Positions 1 through 8,273 of a stretch of DNA of 25,410 nt are shown here, piece after piece (within the stretch, counting starts at the first letter, position 1; every line of letters starts with the position of its first letter). Source of the DNA: an uncultured Eubacteriales bacterium (GTDB lineage Bacteria > Bacillota > Clostridia > Oscillospirales > Butyricicoccaceae); assembly GCA_905199135.1 (NCBI GenBank), contig CAJKFC010000017.1, positions 1 to 25,410 on the forward strand. Reading direction: 5' to 3'. The notes under the pieces were generated by a model that worked only from the letters and a program-made list of their open reading frames with translations, was not told where the DNA came from and made no database searches. Made by a program: the position numbers and the translations under genes.

Positions 1-1091
1 CGGCCGTAACCGTGTTTTTTCCGAAATTTTTTGCCGCCTCACTTGCCAATCTTTTTGCTCTGACAGCCTGCGTTCAGGCCGTTACATATTTCATCTCGGC
101 GGCCACATTCAAGAAAGACGGTGTGGAGCTTTGGAAAAGGAGACTTTTTTTCGGCGTTGTGTCGGCCGTTTTTGCCGCTCTGTTTTTCAGCAAGACGGCG
201 GCAGCCGCTTTTACCATATCCAAAGTATCGGGCGTATATCTCATAGTGACAGGCGTCAATCTTATGGGAGATTTTTTCAGCGAGTTTATGGACACCGACT
301 ACGCCCGTGACCGCATAAAACCCCGAACATATCTGCCTGTGCCGATACTCATCTCGGCCTTTATCCCCCGAAGGGTTTTGAATTTCATAAACAAAAACAT
401 CTCAGACAACGACAAAATATCCCCAAAGGACGAGGAATATGTCCCCACCGGAAACCCCCGTCTCGAGGTCTATATCCACATCGGCAACGACCCCATAGGC
501 AAGTTCGGCCACATGGACATGAGTTTTGACGACACGGTCTATTCCTACGGCTGCTACGACACCTCCTCCAACAAGCTGTGGGGCTTTATAAGTGACGGCA
601 CCCTTGCCGTATGCCCGAGGAAACCCTATCTCGACCAGTCGATAAACCTTGAAAACAAAACCCTCATCGGTTTTGGCATCGATGTCAGCGACAAAGAGGC
701 CGACGAGATATACAAAAAGCTCAATTTCCTCAAAAAGGTTCCCATAGAGTGGAAGCCGCTGTCTGTGACCGACAGCGAAAACGCCGAAAAATACGGTGAC
801 CCTGCCAGCGTGCTCCAGAGAAACACGGGCGCCGTCTTTTACAAATTCCGTTCGGGCCCATTCAAGACCTACTTTGCCTTGGGCTCCAACTGTGTGCTTC
901 TCGCCCACAGGATAATCGGCGCGGCGGGCGCGGGAATCTTAAGGGTTGGCGGACTTGTGACGCCCGGCACCTATTTCGCCTATCTCGACAGGCGCTATAA
1001 GCTAAAAAACAATTTTGTGGTCAGCAAAACCATATATAAATCAGGAGGAAAAGATGAAACGAGCATTGATAGTGGTAGATTACCAAAATGA
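1..1091 (+). CDS. Membrane protein, HdeD/DUF308-like helices plus a putative permuted papain-like domain (5' partial)
   Basis: The reading frame is open to the left window edge, so the true start is probably outside; the first internal start is GTG at 12, giving 359 residues. Residues about 10-33, 43-66 and 68-90 are hydrophobic helices, and the GVYLIVTGVNLM stretch resembles the repeated helices of HdeD/DUF308 proteins. After residue 100 comes a soluble domain with His167 in a KFGHMDMSF context and, 127 residues later, Cys294 in GSNCVLLAHRII. His before Cys is the order of circularly permuted NlpC/P60 or DUF4105-like cysteine peptidases. That assignment is inference from two short motifs. 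The 3' end overlaps the start of the next gene by 38 bases, so the two are probably co-transcribed. It could instead be an unrelated membrane protein with a lipid-acting domain. Confidence 0.6.
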   Translation, partial: AVTVFFPKFFAASLANLFALTACVQAVTYFISAATFKKDGVELWKRRLFFGVVSAVFAALFFSKTAAAAFTISKVSGVYLIVTGVNLMGDFFSEFMDTDYARDRIKPRTYLPVPILISAFIPRRVLNFINKNISDNDKISPKDEEYVPTGNPRLEVYIHIGNDPIGKFGHMDMSFDDTVYSYGCYDTSSNKLWGFISDGTLAVCPRKPYLDQSINLENKTLIGFGIDVSDKEADEIYKKLNFLKKVPIEWKPLSVTDSENAEKYGDPASVLQRNTGAVFYKFRSGPFKTYFALGSNCVLLAHRIIGAAGAGILRVGGLVTPGTYFAYLDRRYKLKNNFVVSKTIYKSGGKDETSIDSGRLPK

Positions 1092-1572
1092 TTTTGTGTC
1101 GGGAGCCTTGGGCTTTGACGGCGCCGAAAAACTCGACGAGGTCATATGCCGCAAGATAGACGACTACAAAAAGGACGGCGACATAATCTTCACCTTTGAC
1201 ACCCACGGCGAAAATTATCTCGACACCATGGAGGGCAAAAATCTCCCCGTGCCCCACTGCATAGACGGCAGCGAAGGTCACAAGCTCTTCGGCAAAACTG
1301 CGGAAAAAGCCGATGAAAGCTGTTTTTATTTCAAAAAATACACCTTCGGCAGCCTTGAGCTGGCGGAATTTCTCAAAGAGAAAAACTACGACAGCGTAGA
1401 GCTGTGCGGTCTTGTGTCCAACATCTGCGTGCTTTCGAACGCCGTGCTGGCAAAAGCCGCCCTGCCCGACAGTGAAATCATCGTCGACTCCAAAGCCACA
1501 TCGTCGGCAGACCCTGAAATGGATCAGAAAACCTTTGACATTCTCAAAGGCATACACATAAAGGTATTATAA
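1054..1572 (+). CDS. Isochorismatase-family cysteine hydrolase (nicotinamidase-like)
   Basis: This 172-residue protein starts at ATG 1054 because AGGAGG lies seven bases upstream; a longer in-frame GTG start has no such site. It shows the family pattern: Asp9 in LIVVDYQNDF, Lys94/95 in FKKYTFGS, and Cys125 in CGLVSNICVLSNA, which form the Asp-Lys-Cys catalytic triad. The FDTH motif (Asp49, His51) and His68 sit where nicotinamidases hold their metal. Members hydrolyse amides such as nicotinamide, or isochorismate. Here nicotinamide deamidation for NAD salvage is plausible, but the exact substrate cannot be read from sequence. It overlaps the upstream membrane gene and ends just before a bidirectional terminator. 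Confidence 0.9.
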   Translation: MKRALIVVDYQNDFVSGALGFDGAEKLDEVICRKIDDYKKDGDIIFTFDTHGENYLDTMEGKNLPVPHCIDGSEGHKLFGKTAEKADESCFYFKKYTFGSLELAEFLKEKNYDSVELCGLVSNICVLSNAVLAKAALPDSEIIVDSKATSSADPEMDQKTFDILKGIHIKVL

Positions 1573-1586
1573 AAATATTTCAAAAC

Positions 1587-1614
1587 AAAAAGACGGCCGA
1601 AGCCGTCTTTTTTT
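1587..1614. terminator. Bidirectional intrinsic terminator
   Basis: Stem AGACGGC/GCCGTCT with loop CGAA, flanked by A and T runs on the two sides, lies between convergent genes and overlaps the stop region of the minus-strand hydrolase. Confidence 0.9.
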
Positions 1615-2563
1615 ATTGATCTTTGCTGTCACAGATTACTTTTTCCAAAAACTTCAAAATGTCCTCCTTGACCTCTTCCCTGTTGGTCTCGTTGAGCATC
1701 TCGTGGCGTCCGCCTTCATATAGCTTGAGCTCCACATCTCGGTGTCCCGTCTCTTTGAGAAGCTTTTCCACCTTCAGAACTCCCTTACCATGACCGCCCA
1801 CAGGGTCGTCGTCACCGCTGAAAATATATATCGGGAGATTCTGGGGCACATTTTCCGCCCATTCCTCGGTGCTCACACTTTTGAGCAGAGAAAACAGGTC
1901 GCGGAAGCCCGCGGCTGTAAATATAAAGGCGCACCACTTGTCGGCGATATACCTCTCGCACACCTCTCTGTCGCGGCTGAGCCACTCAAATCCAGTCTTT
2001 CCTCCGCTTTTTCCCCTGTTGTAGCCTGAAAAAGCCGCCCTGTTCAAAATGGAACTGACATATTTTTCGCCCTTTCGCTTTGCTATCCTGTCGGCCAGCT
2101 TTATGCCCACATCTATGAATGTTTCGCCGCCGCTGGTGCCCGACAGAATCAGGGCATCTATATCATAGCCGTACTTTGCGGCGTAGTCCCTCGCCACAAA
2201 AGAGCCCATGCTGTGACCCAAGAGAATTAGGGGCACTCCGGGGAATCTCTCCTGAGCTATAAAGGTCAGATTGTGGACATCTTTGCTGAGGCATTTCCAG
2301 CCGTCCTTTTCGCCGAAATAGCCGAATTCTCCCGAATCTTCACCGGTGCGTCCGTGACCAAGATGGTCGTTTCCGCAAAAAACATAGCCGTTTTTGGTGA
2401 GAAACTCGGCCAGATCCTCATATCTCTCCACATATTCGCACATGCCGTGAGACAGCTGTACTATGCCCTTTATCTCCCCCTCGGGCAGATAAAAATATGC
2501 CGATATGTCTATATCTCTGTCTGTACGGCAGCTTTTATAGGTTATTCTCTGCTCTTTTATCAT
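1613..2563 (-). CDS. Alpha/beta hydrolase (serine aminopeptidase S33 / monoacylglycerol lipase-like)
   Basis: This 316-residue cytoplasmic hydrolase has the oxyanion motif HG (39-40), the nucleophile elbow GHSMGS with Ser118, a likely catalytic Asp253 in SGDDDPVG, and His287 in EGGRHEML. The spacing is that of monoglyceride lipase or lysophospholipase proteins of the S33 hydrolase_4 family, which cleave acylglycerols or related esters. No signal peptide is seen. The start ATG overlaps the stop of the upstream peptidase gene by four bases (ATGA), so translation is probably coupled in a two-gene operon. The true substrate is unknown. Confidence 0.9.
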   Translation of the reverse strand: MIKEQRITYKSCRTDRDIDISAYFYLPEGEIKGIVQLSHGMCEYVERYEDLAEFLTKNGYVFCGNDHLGHGRTGEDSGEFGYFGEKDGWKCLSKDVHNLTFIAQERFPGVPLILLGHSMGSFVARDYAAKYGYDIDALILSGTSGGETFIDVGIKLADRIAKRKGEKYVSSILNRAAFSGYNRGKSGGKTGFEWLSRDREVCERYIADKWCAFIFTAAGFRDLFSLLKSVSTEEWAENVPQNLPIYIFSGDDDPVGGHGKGVLKVEKLLKETGHRDVELKLYEGGRHEMLNETNREEVKEDILKFLEKVICDSKDQ

Positions 2564-3597
2564 ATTTCACCCAGTTTTTCCATGTAGTCGGCCAGGGATT
2601 TTGCGGTGTAGCCGTCTCTGCCCACCGTCTCGGTGCTGTGGAGCAGACTGCTTATTACAGCCTCCTCAACACTCTCGACCACAGCCTCAAAAAGTCCGTT
2701 TATCTTGTCGTCATGGAGCATTTTCATATTCATTATATCGGTGTCGGAATAGTGGGGCACCCTGTTGGCGGTGGTAAAGGCAAAGGCGATGTCGCCGCTG
2801 CCGTTGCCGTAGTAAGATCCCGTACGGGCAAGTCCCGCAGGCACCCTCTTGCAGAGTCTCTTGAGCTGTCTCTCATTGACAGGGGCGTCGGTGGCGAGAA
2901 TTATAATGATCGAGCCCTTGTCCTCTTCGTTCATGGCCTTTATCATCTTGCCTACCTTTTTGCCGTCGACCGTCAGCCTCTCCCCTGTACCGAAGTTGGA
3001 GAGCACAAGAGCGCCCAGGGTGTATTCCTGTCCGTCAAGGGTTACAACTCTCGAAGCTGTGCCTATGCCGCCCTTGAGACCGTAGCACACCATTCCCGTG
3101 CCTGCGCCCACATTTCCCTCTTCAAAATCGGAGGAAGCCTTTTCCAAAGCCTCAAACACATGCTCCTCTTTTACATAGAGCTCCCTTATCATATTGAGCC
3201 TGCCGTCGTTGCACTCGCAGACCACAGGGTTTACCGTACCCGTCGTAAGACCTATGTCGCCGTTTTCCTTGAGCATATGCTTGACAAGGGCCGTTGCCGC
3301 CGTACCGACGCTCAAAGTATTTGTCATAATTATCGGGGTCTCCATGGTGCCGAGCTCATCTATCTGCACAAGTCCTATGCTCTTGCCGAAGCCGTTTATC
3401 ACATGGGTTGCCGCCATGACCTTGTTCTGAAATACATTTCCCTCGCAGGGCACAATCGCCGTCACGCCTGTGCGGGCATCGCCGTCTCTCAGGGTCACAT
3501 GACCGACCTTCACGCCCTTTACATCGGTTATGGCGTTTCGTTCGCCTCTTTTCATATTTCCAATGTGAATGTCATATTTTTTTGTATCTATACCCAT
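2560..3597 (-). CDS. P1 family peptidase (DmpA/BapA-type, MEROPS S58)
   Basis: The protein has 345 residues. Family members cleave themselves at a Gly-Ser bond, freeing the Ser as N-terminal nucleophile, and act as aminopeptidases or beta-aminopeptidases. Here the matching bond is Gly228-Ser229 in DKGSIIII, followed by the ATDAPV signature. A second Ser267 in GNGSGDIAFAF lies 38 residues on, the same spacing as Ser250 and Ser288 of DmpA/BapA. Asp269 stands where those enzymes carry an acidic residue. There is no signal peptide, so it is cytoplasmic. It is the first gene of an operon with the alpha/beta hydrolase, behind a good promoter and the ribosome site AAGGAG. Confidence 0.92.
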   Translation of the reverse strand: MGIDTKKYDIHIGNMKRGERNAITDVKGVKVGHVTLRDGDARTGVTAIVPCEGNVFQNKVMAATHVINGFGKSIGLVQIDELGTMETPIIMTNTLSVGTAATALVKHMLKENGDIGLTTGTVNPVVCECNDGRLNMIRELYVKEEHVFEALEKASSDFEEGNVGAGTGMVCYGLKGGIGTASRVVTLDGQEYTLGALVLSNFGTGERLTVDGKKVGKMIKAMNEEDKGSIIIILATDAPVNERQLKRLCKRVPAGLARTGSYYGNGSGDIAFAFTTANRVPHYSDTDIMNMKMLHDDKINGLFEAVVESVEEAVISSLLHSTETVGRDGYTAKSLADYMEKLGEI

Positions 3598-3626
3598 ATT
3601 TTTTCTCCTTGTTCTATTTTTACTTT

Positions 3627-3655
3627 AGTTTACATCAATATGCAAAATGTGTCAA
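3627..3655 (-). promoter_or_regulatory. SigA-type promoter of the P1 peptidase operon
   Basis: On the minus strand TTGACA (3650-3655) and TAAACT (3627-3632) are separated by 17 bases, 30 bases ahead of the start codon. No equally good promoter was seen for the divergent plus-strand gene. Confidence 0.7.
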
Positions 3656-3672
3656 CAGAAAAGAGGTTTTCC

Positions 3673-4650
3673 ATGAAAAACAGCGGAAAAGCGGGCGCTT
3701 TTACCCTAAGCTGCGCCCTTTTGGGAACATTTATCGGGGCGGGCTTTGCCTCGGGTCGTGAGATATCGGAGTTTTTTGTCACCTACGGAAAGACAGGCGT
3801 CATACTGTCTTTGTTTTCGTCGGTTCTTCTCTTTATCCTGTGCGGCGCCGTTATGACGAAAAGCTTTAAAGGCGAAAACGAAGTCGGGGCGGCCAAAACT
3901 CTCTCTGCTCTCATGTCATTTTTCGTGCTGTCCGCCATGCTGGCGGGCTTCGGCTCCATGACATCGATGCTGTGGGGTATGAATCCTCTCGTCGGCTCTG
4001 CAATTTTTGCCCTTATTCTGTTTTTTCTCGGGGCTTTGGCGGAAAACGGCTTTATGGCGTCTTTCAATCTGATGGTGCCCTTTATGATAGCCCTCATGTT
4101 ATTTCTGTGTCTCCCCCCTGCGCCCCATTTTTCCGATCCTACTCAGAGCGGCTCTCCCGCATTTTCTGCCCTGCTCTACCTGTCCTATAACTTCGCCATG
4201 ATGTACACCGCCGTGACAGCTCTCGGCAAAAACGCCGAAAGCAAAGTCGCAATCGCAAAATCAACCCTGATATGCTGTCTCATCTGCGCCCTGACATTGG
4301 TTTCCGCCTGCTTTGCCATATCCTCACAGGGTCTCACATATGAGGAAATGCCACTCTTTGCCCTCTCTCAAAGTATGCCCGCCCCCATTCCCCAGCTCTT
4401 TTCCGCCTGTCTCACGGCGGGGATTTTTTCCACAGCGGCGGGAATAATGGTGGGCCTTTTGGACTTTCTGCCCCGTTTTTCCCCTAAAATTTTCAAAAAC
4501 TCCGCCACAAGCTGTCTGCTCATACTTGTCCCCTCCCTCGTCCTTTCGGCTGTGGGATTTTCGGAAATAGTGTCTAAGCTATACCGTTTTAACGGTCTTT
4601 TGGGTCTCATCCTCATAGCGGCTGTTTTGTTTAAAAGAAAAAGATTGTAA
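3673..4650 (+). CDS. YkvI-like integral membrane protein (COG3949)
   Basis: The start is ATG 3673, with AGAGG seven bases upstream; the long upstream extension of the frame is antisense to the peptidase and is not coding. The 325-residue product is almost entirely hydrophobic helices, about ten. The first helix has the pattern TFIGAGFASGREISEFF, characteristic of YkvI-type proteins. These are distant relatives of amino-acid transporters with a LeuT-like fold, and their substrate is unknown. The gene stands alone: the next promoter begins 20 bases after its stop codon. A transporter role is inference from the family. Confidence 0.85.
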   Translation: MKNSGKAGAFTLSCALLGTFIGAGFASGREISEFFVTYGKTGVILSLFSSVLLFILCGAVMTKSFKGENEVGAAKTLSALMSFFVLSAMLAGFGSMTSMLWGMNPLVGSAIFALILFFLGALAENGFMASFNLMVPFMIALMLFLCLPPAPHFSDPTQSGSPAFSALLYLSYNFAMMYTAVTALGKNAESKVAIAKSTLICCLICALTLVSACFAISSQGLTYEEMPLFALSQSMPAPIPQLFSACLTAGIFSTAAGIMVGLLDFLPRFSPKIFKNSATSCLLILVPSLVLSAVGFSEIVSKLYRFNGLLGLILIAAVLFKRKRL

Positions 4651-4669
4651 TCCTATTTTTGTTTTCAAG

Positions 4670-4698
4670 TTGACAATCCACCTGCCGTCTGATATAAT
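4670..4698 (+). promoter_or_regulatory. Consensus SigA promoter of birA-bioY
   Basis: TTGACA (4670-4675), a 17-base spacer and TATAAT (4693-4698) match the consensus perfectly, 23 bases before the birA start codon. I see no long inverted repeat resembling a biotin operator over it. Confidence 0.88.
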
Positions 4699-4721
4699 GA
4701 CAGACAGAAAGAAGGTGCGAA

Positions 4722-5693
4722 ATGTCCCTTAAAGAAAAAATCAAGGCTCTTTTTGAGGCCGAAAAAGGACGCTATATCTCGGGAGAGGACATAGCCTCCC
4801 GTTTAAATGTCAGCCGAAATTCCGTTTTCAAAGCTGTAAGCTCCCTCCGCGACGAGGGCTATGAAATATACGCCGTCACAGGCAAGGGCTATGTCATGGC
4901 CGAAAACACCGATATACTGTCCGAGAGCTCTGTGCGCCGTCATCTGGGCGAACTTTCAGACAGATTTGACATCGAAGTCATGACCTCGGTGGACTCTACC
5001 AACAATTATTTAAAGAAAAAGGCTGCGGCAGGGGCTAAAAGCGGCACCGTCGTCATATGCGAGCACCAGAGCGCAGGCCGAGGCCGCATGAACAGGGTCT
5101 TTTTCTCTCCACAAAGCACGGGAGTGTATCTCAGCATACTTCTGCGCCCCGACCTTGACGCCGAGGACGCCATGCTGATAACCCCCATGTCGGCCGTCGC
5201 CGCTTCCATGGCGATAGACGCTGTCAGCGGCATAAAAAGCAGTATCAAATGGGTCAACGATGTGTATATTGACGGCAAAAAGGTGTGCGGAATCTTGACC
5301 GAAGCCGGCTTTGACATGGAAAACGGAAAGATGGACTATGTGATAATCGGCACGGGAATCAATGTCTTTGAGCCCGAGGGAGGTTTTCCCGATGAAATAA
5401 AGGATAGGACGGCCTCTGTTTTCAAACAGCAGAAGTTCGACATAAGAAACCGTCTCGCCGCCGAGATAATAAAAAACACCGCCTATTTTATGGATAATTT
5501 TCGTGAAAAGCTCTTTGTGGAGCAGTACAAGTCCCGCTCATTTATAATCGGCAAGACGGTCACTGTTATCGACAAGGGAGAGAACTATGAGGCCGAGATA
5601 ACAGGCATAGACGATTTTTGCCGCCTCATCGTAAAAGATGAAAACGGAAATGAAATAAAACTTTCCACAGGGGAAATAAGTATAAAGCTATGA
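4722..5693 (+). CDS. birA: Bifunctional biotin-[acetyl-CoA-carboxylase] ligase / biotin repressor BirA
   Basis: This 323-residue protein has three domains. Residues 1-60 form a winged helix-turn-helix (SRLNVSRNSVFKAVSSL). Residues about 80-260 form the ligase core, with the biotinyl-AMP loop GRGRMNR (119-125), KWVND (177-180 region) and KKVCGILTEA (186-195). A small BPL_C domain ends the protein. It makes biotinyl-5'-AMP and transfers biotin to the acceptor lysine of carboxylases. The N-terminal HTH makes it a group II BirA that can also repress biotin genes. Its stop overlaps the bioY start by four bases, linking ligase and transporter in one operon. Confidence 0.97.
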   Translation: MSLKEKIKALFEAEKGRYISGEDIASRLNVSRNSVFKAVSSLRDEGYEIYAVTGKGYVMAENTDILSESSVRRHLGELSDRFDIEVMTSVDSTNNYLKKKAAAGAKSGTVVICEHQSAGRGRMNRVFFSPQSTGVYLSILLRPDLDAEDAMLITPMSAVAASMAIDAVSGIKSSIKWVNDVYIDGKKVCGILTEAGFDMENGKMDYVIIGTGINVFEPEGGFPDEIKDRTASVFKQQKFDIRNRLAAEIIKNTAYFMDNFREKLFVEQYKSRSFIIGKTVTVIDKGENYEAEITGIDDFCRLIVKDENGNEIKLSTGEISIKL

Positions 5694-6241
5694 GGACATC
5701 AAAAATAAAAATCATTACCCTTTGCGCACTTTTTGCGGCTCTTTCCGCCGTAGGAGCCTTTATAAAAATACCGTTCCCTCTGCTGCCTTTTACCATGCAG
5801 ACCTTTTTCGTAGCCCTTGCAGGACTGCTTCTCGGCAAAAAATATGGCTTTATCAGCATAATTTGTTACCTTGTTTTGGGTCTTGTGGGCTTTCCCGTCT
5901 TTACAAAGGGCGGCGGCCCCTCCTATATTTTTCAGCCCTCCTTCGGCTACATAATCGGCTTTGCACTTTCGGCATATGTCATCGGCGCCTACTGCGAGAA
6001 AAAGCAGAATCCCGCCTTTAAGACATATTTCATCGGCTGCATTTTAGGTCTTTGTGCCGTATACGCCGTAGGTCTTGCCTACTACTACATCATCTGCAAC
6101 TATGTGATAAACACCCCCATAGCGGTAGGGCCCCTCTTCCTCTACTGCTTCCTTATGACGCTGCCCAGCGACATCATGTGGGCACTCGTTGCGTCCTCCA
6201 TTATAAACCGCCTGAAAAAAGCGGTAAAGATTGATTTATAA
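5690..6241 (+). CDS. bioY: Biotin transporter BioY (ECF S component)
   Basis: This 183-residue membrane protein has six predicted helices and the BioY hallmark region GGGPSYIFQPSFGYIIGF after helix 3. BioY binds biotin and imports it, usually with the shared EcfA/A'/T energising module, which is not encoded here. It follows birA with a four-base overlap and ends at a strong terminator, so the pair is a biotin uptake and attachment operon. No biotin synthesis genes are in the window. Confidence 0.96.
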   Translation: MRTSKIKIITLCALFAALSAVGAFIKIPFPLLPFTMQTFFVALAGLLLGKKYGFISIICYLVLGLVGFPVFTKGGGPSYIFQPSFGYIIGFALSAYVIGAYCEKKQNPAFKTYFIGCILGLCAVYAVGLAYYYIICNYVINTPIAVGPLFLYCFLMTLPSDIMWALVASSIINRLKKAVKIDL

Positions 6242-6277
6242 AAAAAGAAAGCGTCTTTAAAAGACGCTTTCTTTTTT
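6241..6277. terminator. Strong bidirectional terminator between bioY and the permease
   Basis: Perfect stem AAAGCGTCTT/AAGACGCTTT with a three-base loop, extended by A/T pairs on both sides, lies between convergent genes only 37 bases apart. Confidence 0.93.
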
Positions 6278-6278
6278 A

Positions 6279-7274
6279 TCATATGAAAAGATATCCGATA
6301 GCGTTGAAAAGGTATCCGATGAGAATTATTCCAACAGACACTATCGCCACAAAGCTTATCAAAAGCTTGGGTTTTACCACCCTTTTGAGCATTATAATAG
6401 ACGGCAGTGAAAGGGTTGTGACACCCATCATAAAGGAGAGTACAGTGCCCAGACCCACTCCCTTTGCAAGAAGTGCCTCGGCGATGGGGATCGTGCCGAA
6501 AATATCGGCGTACATTGGAATTCCCACGGCCGCCGCCAGAATGGGCGCGAAGATGTTGTCGCTTCCCAAAATCTTCTCGATGATTTCGGCGGGTATCCAG
6601 TTGTGGATAATCGCTCCTATGCCCACTCCTATGAGGACATATATCCAAACCTTTTTTACGGTGAACTTGACCTGTTCTTTGGCATACTCTATTCTGTCTT
6701 TAAAATCCAGGCTGTTTTCTCCGCCGTCCGCGGCCTTCGCCTGTCTGACAAAGCCTTCCACCTGGTCTTCCATGTTCATCTTGCTCAAAAATGTTCCGCC
6801 TATCACCGCCAGAACAAGACCGACCACCACATAAGCGACAGCTATTTTTGCGCCGAAAATGCTCATGAGCAGCACAAGGGAGCCCAAATCCACCAGAGGA
6901 GACGATATAAGGAATGAAAATGTAACCCCTATGGGCAGTCCCGCGCTTGTAAATCCGATGAAAATCGGTATCGACGAGCAGGAGCAAAAAGGCGTGACCG
7001 TACCCAAAAGGGCGGCTATGCAGGAGGCGGTAATGCCCCTGAATCTTCCCAGAATCCTCTTTGACCTCTCGGGAGGAAAGTAGCTCTGTATATAGCTGAC
7101 GGCAAATATAAGCACCGACAGCAGAACGAAAATCTTTATTGTGTCATAGAGAAAAAACTGCAGCGAGGCGCCGAGCCTTCCCTCCGTGTCAATTCCGACT
7201 GCCGAAAGACCGCTGCCTATAAGAGCACTCAGCCATTTCATGCCCAAAATCTGATTTTGAAAAAAGTTCCACAT
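6279..7274 (-). CDS. DUF318/UPF0718-family permease (ArsP-like metalloid or metal efflux)
   Basis: The 331-residue product has about eight to ten membrane helices and the PF03773 signature PFCSCSSIPIF, with Cys97 and Cys99. Helix pairs repeat in the two halves (GIPMYADIFGTIPIAEALL in the second). Families with this core include ArsP, which exports trivalent organoarsenicals, and the SO_0444-type putative copper or zinc exporters. The gene starts two bases after the stop of an ArsR-type repressor whose tail carries its AGAGGTGAG ribosome site. That context favours export of a soft metal or metalloid from the cytoplasm. The exact ion is unresolved. Confidence 0.9.
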   Translation of the reverse strand: MWNFFQNQILGMKWLSALIGSGLSAVGIDTEGRLGASLQFFLYDTIKIFVLLSVLIFAVSYIQSYFPPERSKRILGRFRGITASCIAALLGTVTPFCSCSSIPIFIGFTSAGLPIGVTFSFLISSPLVDLGSLVLLMSIFGAKIAVAYVVVGLVLAVIGGTFLSKMNMEDQVEGFVRQAKAADGGENSLDFKDRIEYAKEQVKFTVKKVWIYVLIGVGIGAIIHNWIPAEIIEKILGSDNIFAPILAAAVGIPMYADIFGTIPIAEALLAKGVGLGTVLSFMMGVTTLSLPSIIMLKRVVKPKLLISFVAIVSVGIILIGYLFNAIGYLFI

Positions 7275-7276
7275 GG

Positions 7277-7552
7277 CTACTCACCTCTTTCAAGCTCTTC
7301 GATAAAAGCTTTAAACTCGGCTATTTTTTCCCTGTTCAGGGAGTAATGAGACCATTTTCCCACCTTTTCAACATCTACGATGCCGCTTTCGCACAGTATT
7401 CTCATATGGTGAGAAAGGGTGGGCTGACTGATCTGAAATTTTTCCAAAAGCTTGCAGGCGCACTTTTCCCCGTCTTTGAGCATCTCGACTATCTGAAGTC
7501 TGTTGCTGTCCGACAGGGCTTTGCATATGAGCGCCGTTTCCATGTTGTTCAT
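7277..7552 (-). CDS. ArsR/SmtB-family metalloregulator
   Basis: I choose ATG 7552 (91 residues) because AGGTG precedes it at good spacing; a GTG at 7564 is also in frame. The winged HTH reads LSDSNRLQIVEML ... ISQPTLSHHMRILCESGIV ... VGKWSHYSLN. The loop before the recognition helix contains EKCACKLL, a Cys-x-Cys like the ELCVCDL site with which classical ArsR senses As(III) or Sb(III). The expected role is a repressor that leaves DNA when metalloid binds. It is the first gene of an operon with the permease and probably binds the two imperfect palindromes in its own promoter. Confidence 0.93.
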   Translation of the reverse strand: MNNMETALICKALSDSNRLQIVEMLKDGEKCACKLLEKFQISQPTLSHHMRILCESGIVDVEKVGKWSHYSLNREKIAEFKAFIEELERGE

Positions 7553-7564
7553 AGGACACCTCAC

Positions 7565-7614
7565 ATTGATATTTGTCTATGTGTATTATAAAGCACATAT
7601 AGACATTTGTCAAT
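7565..7614 (-). promoter_or_regulatory. Promoter and two operator copies of the arsR-permease operon
   Basis: On the minus strand TTGACA (7608-7613), 17 bases and TATAAT (7585-7590) form a perfect promoter. Two related imperfect palindromes flank it: ATAGACATTTGTCAAT (7599-7614) covers the -35, and ATTGATATTTGTCTAT (7565-7580) lies just downstream of the -10. Their shared core is GAyATTTGTC, and their centres are 34 bases apart. Binding by the ArsR protein is inference. Confidence 0.8.
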
Positions 7615-7621
7615 ATGTTTT

Positions 7622-8152
7622 TTAATTTCCTGATTTTCCCGTCATTCTCAGTTTTGCCGACTTCAAAAGGCAGGGCTTGAGCTTTCTGAATTTTTCATAT
7701 TTTCTTGTAATCACTATTCCCATGGCCAGAATACCAAAGGAAAGTCCACGGCAGAACTGCGCCGTTTCCTCATAGGGCGAAACATTCGCCAAATGCAAAA
7801 ATACAATCAGCGTTTCGGCGGTAACCGCTGCAAGAGCGATCCAAAGCAGCAAATTGAACATCTTGAGCAGTCTGCGTTTTTCCTCGCCCGTATACTCGGC
7901 AACTTTGCTCATCGTGTCGCCGTTCGTTTTTTCCCTTTGTTCGGTCTGACCGCCGTTCAGTATTTCATCGACGGTGACACCATAATATTTCGCCATCTCT
8001 ATGAGCACGGCAAAATCAGGCATGCCTGCTCCCGTCTCCCACCTGCTGACCGTGCGGTTTGAAACTCCGAGCATTTCCGCCAGCATCTCCTGAGTCAGTT
8101 CTTTCTTTTTTCTCTGCTCCCTCAAAAACGCGCCTATCTTTTTCTGATCCAT
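7622..8152 (-). CDS. XRE-family regulator with two C-terminal membrane helices
   Basis: The start is ATG 8152, preceded by AGAGG; the longer frame upstream lacks a ribosome site. Residues about 5-60 are a Cro/C1-type HTH (LTQEMLAEMLGVSNRTVSRWETGAGMPD). Residues about 100-125 (FNLLLWIALAAVTAETLIVFL) and 145-160 (GLSFGILAMGIVI) are hydrophobic. This gives a membrane-tethered DNA-binding protein of 176 residues, an arrangement common in Clostridia and Bacilli beside transport or stress genes. Its targets are unknown. It ends seven bases before the second arsR operator, so its transcript probably runs into that region. Confidence 0.85.
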   Translation of the reverse strand: MDQKKIGAFLREQRKKKELTQEMLAEMLGVSNRTVSRWETGAGMPDFAVLIEMAKYYGVTVDEILNGGQTEQREKTNGDTMSKVAEYTGEEKRRLLKMFNLLLWIALAAVTAETLIVFLHLANVSPYEETAQFCRGLSFGILAMGIVITRKYEKFRKLKPCLLKSAKLRMTGKSGN

Positions 8153-8242
8153 AATTCTGTCCTCTCTGTTATTTTGGGTATAATTATCGGCTCGTTTTGG
8201 GAATTTTTCAAGGACACAGACCGAGAATTCCCGTAAAATATA

Positions 8243-8271
8243 AAAAGCGGCAGACAATGTCTGCCGCTTTT
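8243..8271 (-). terminator. Intrinsic terminator of the dehydratase-like operon
   Basis: Perfect 14-bp stem AAAAGCGGCAGACA / TGTCTGCCGCTTTT with a one-base centre, three bases after the stop of the activator gene. Confidence 0.9.
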
Positions 8272-8273
8272 CA

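Noticed and set aside
2497..3672. Long N-terminal extension of the YkvI-like gene
   Set aside because: Antisense to the P1 peptidase; a proper ribosome site precedes ATG 3673.
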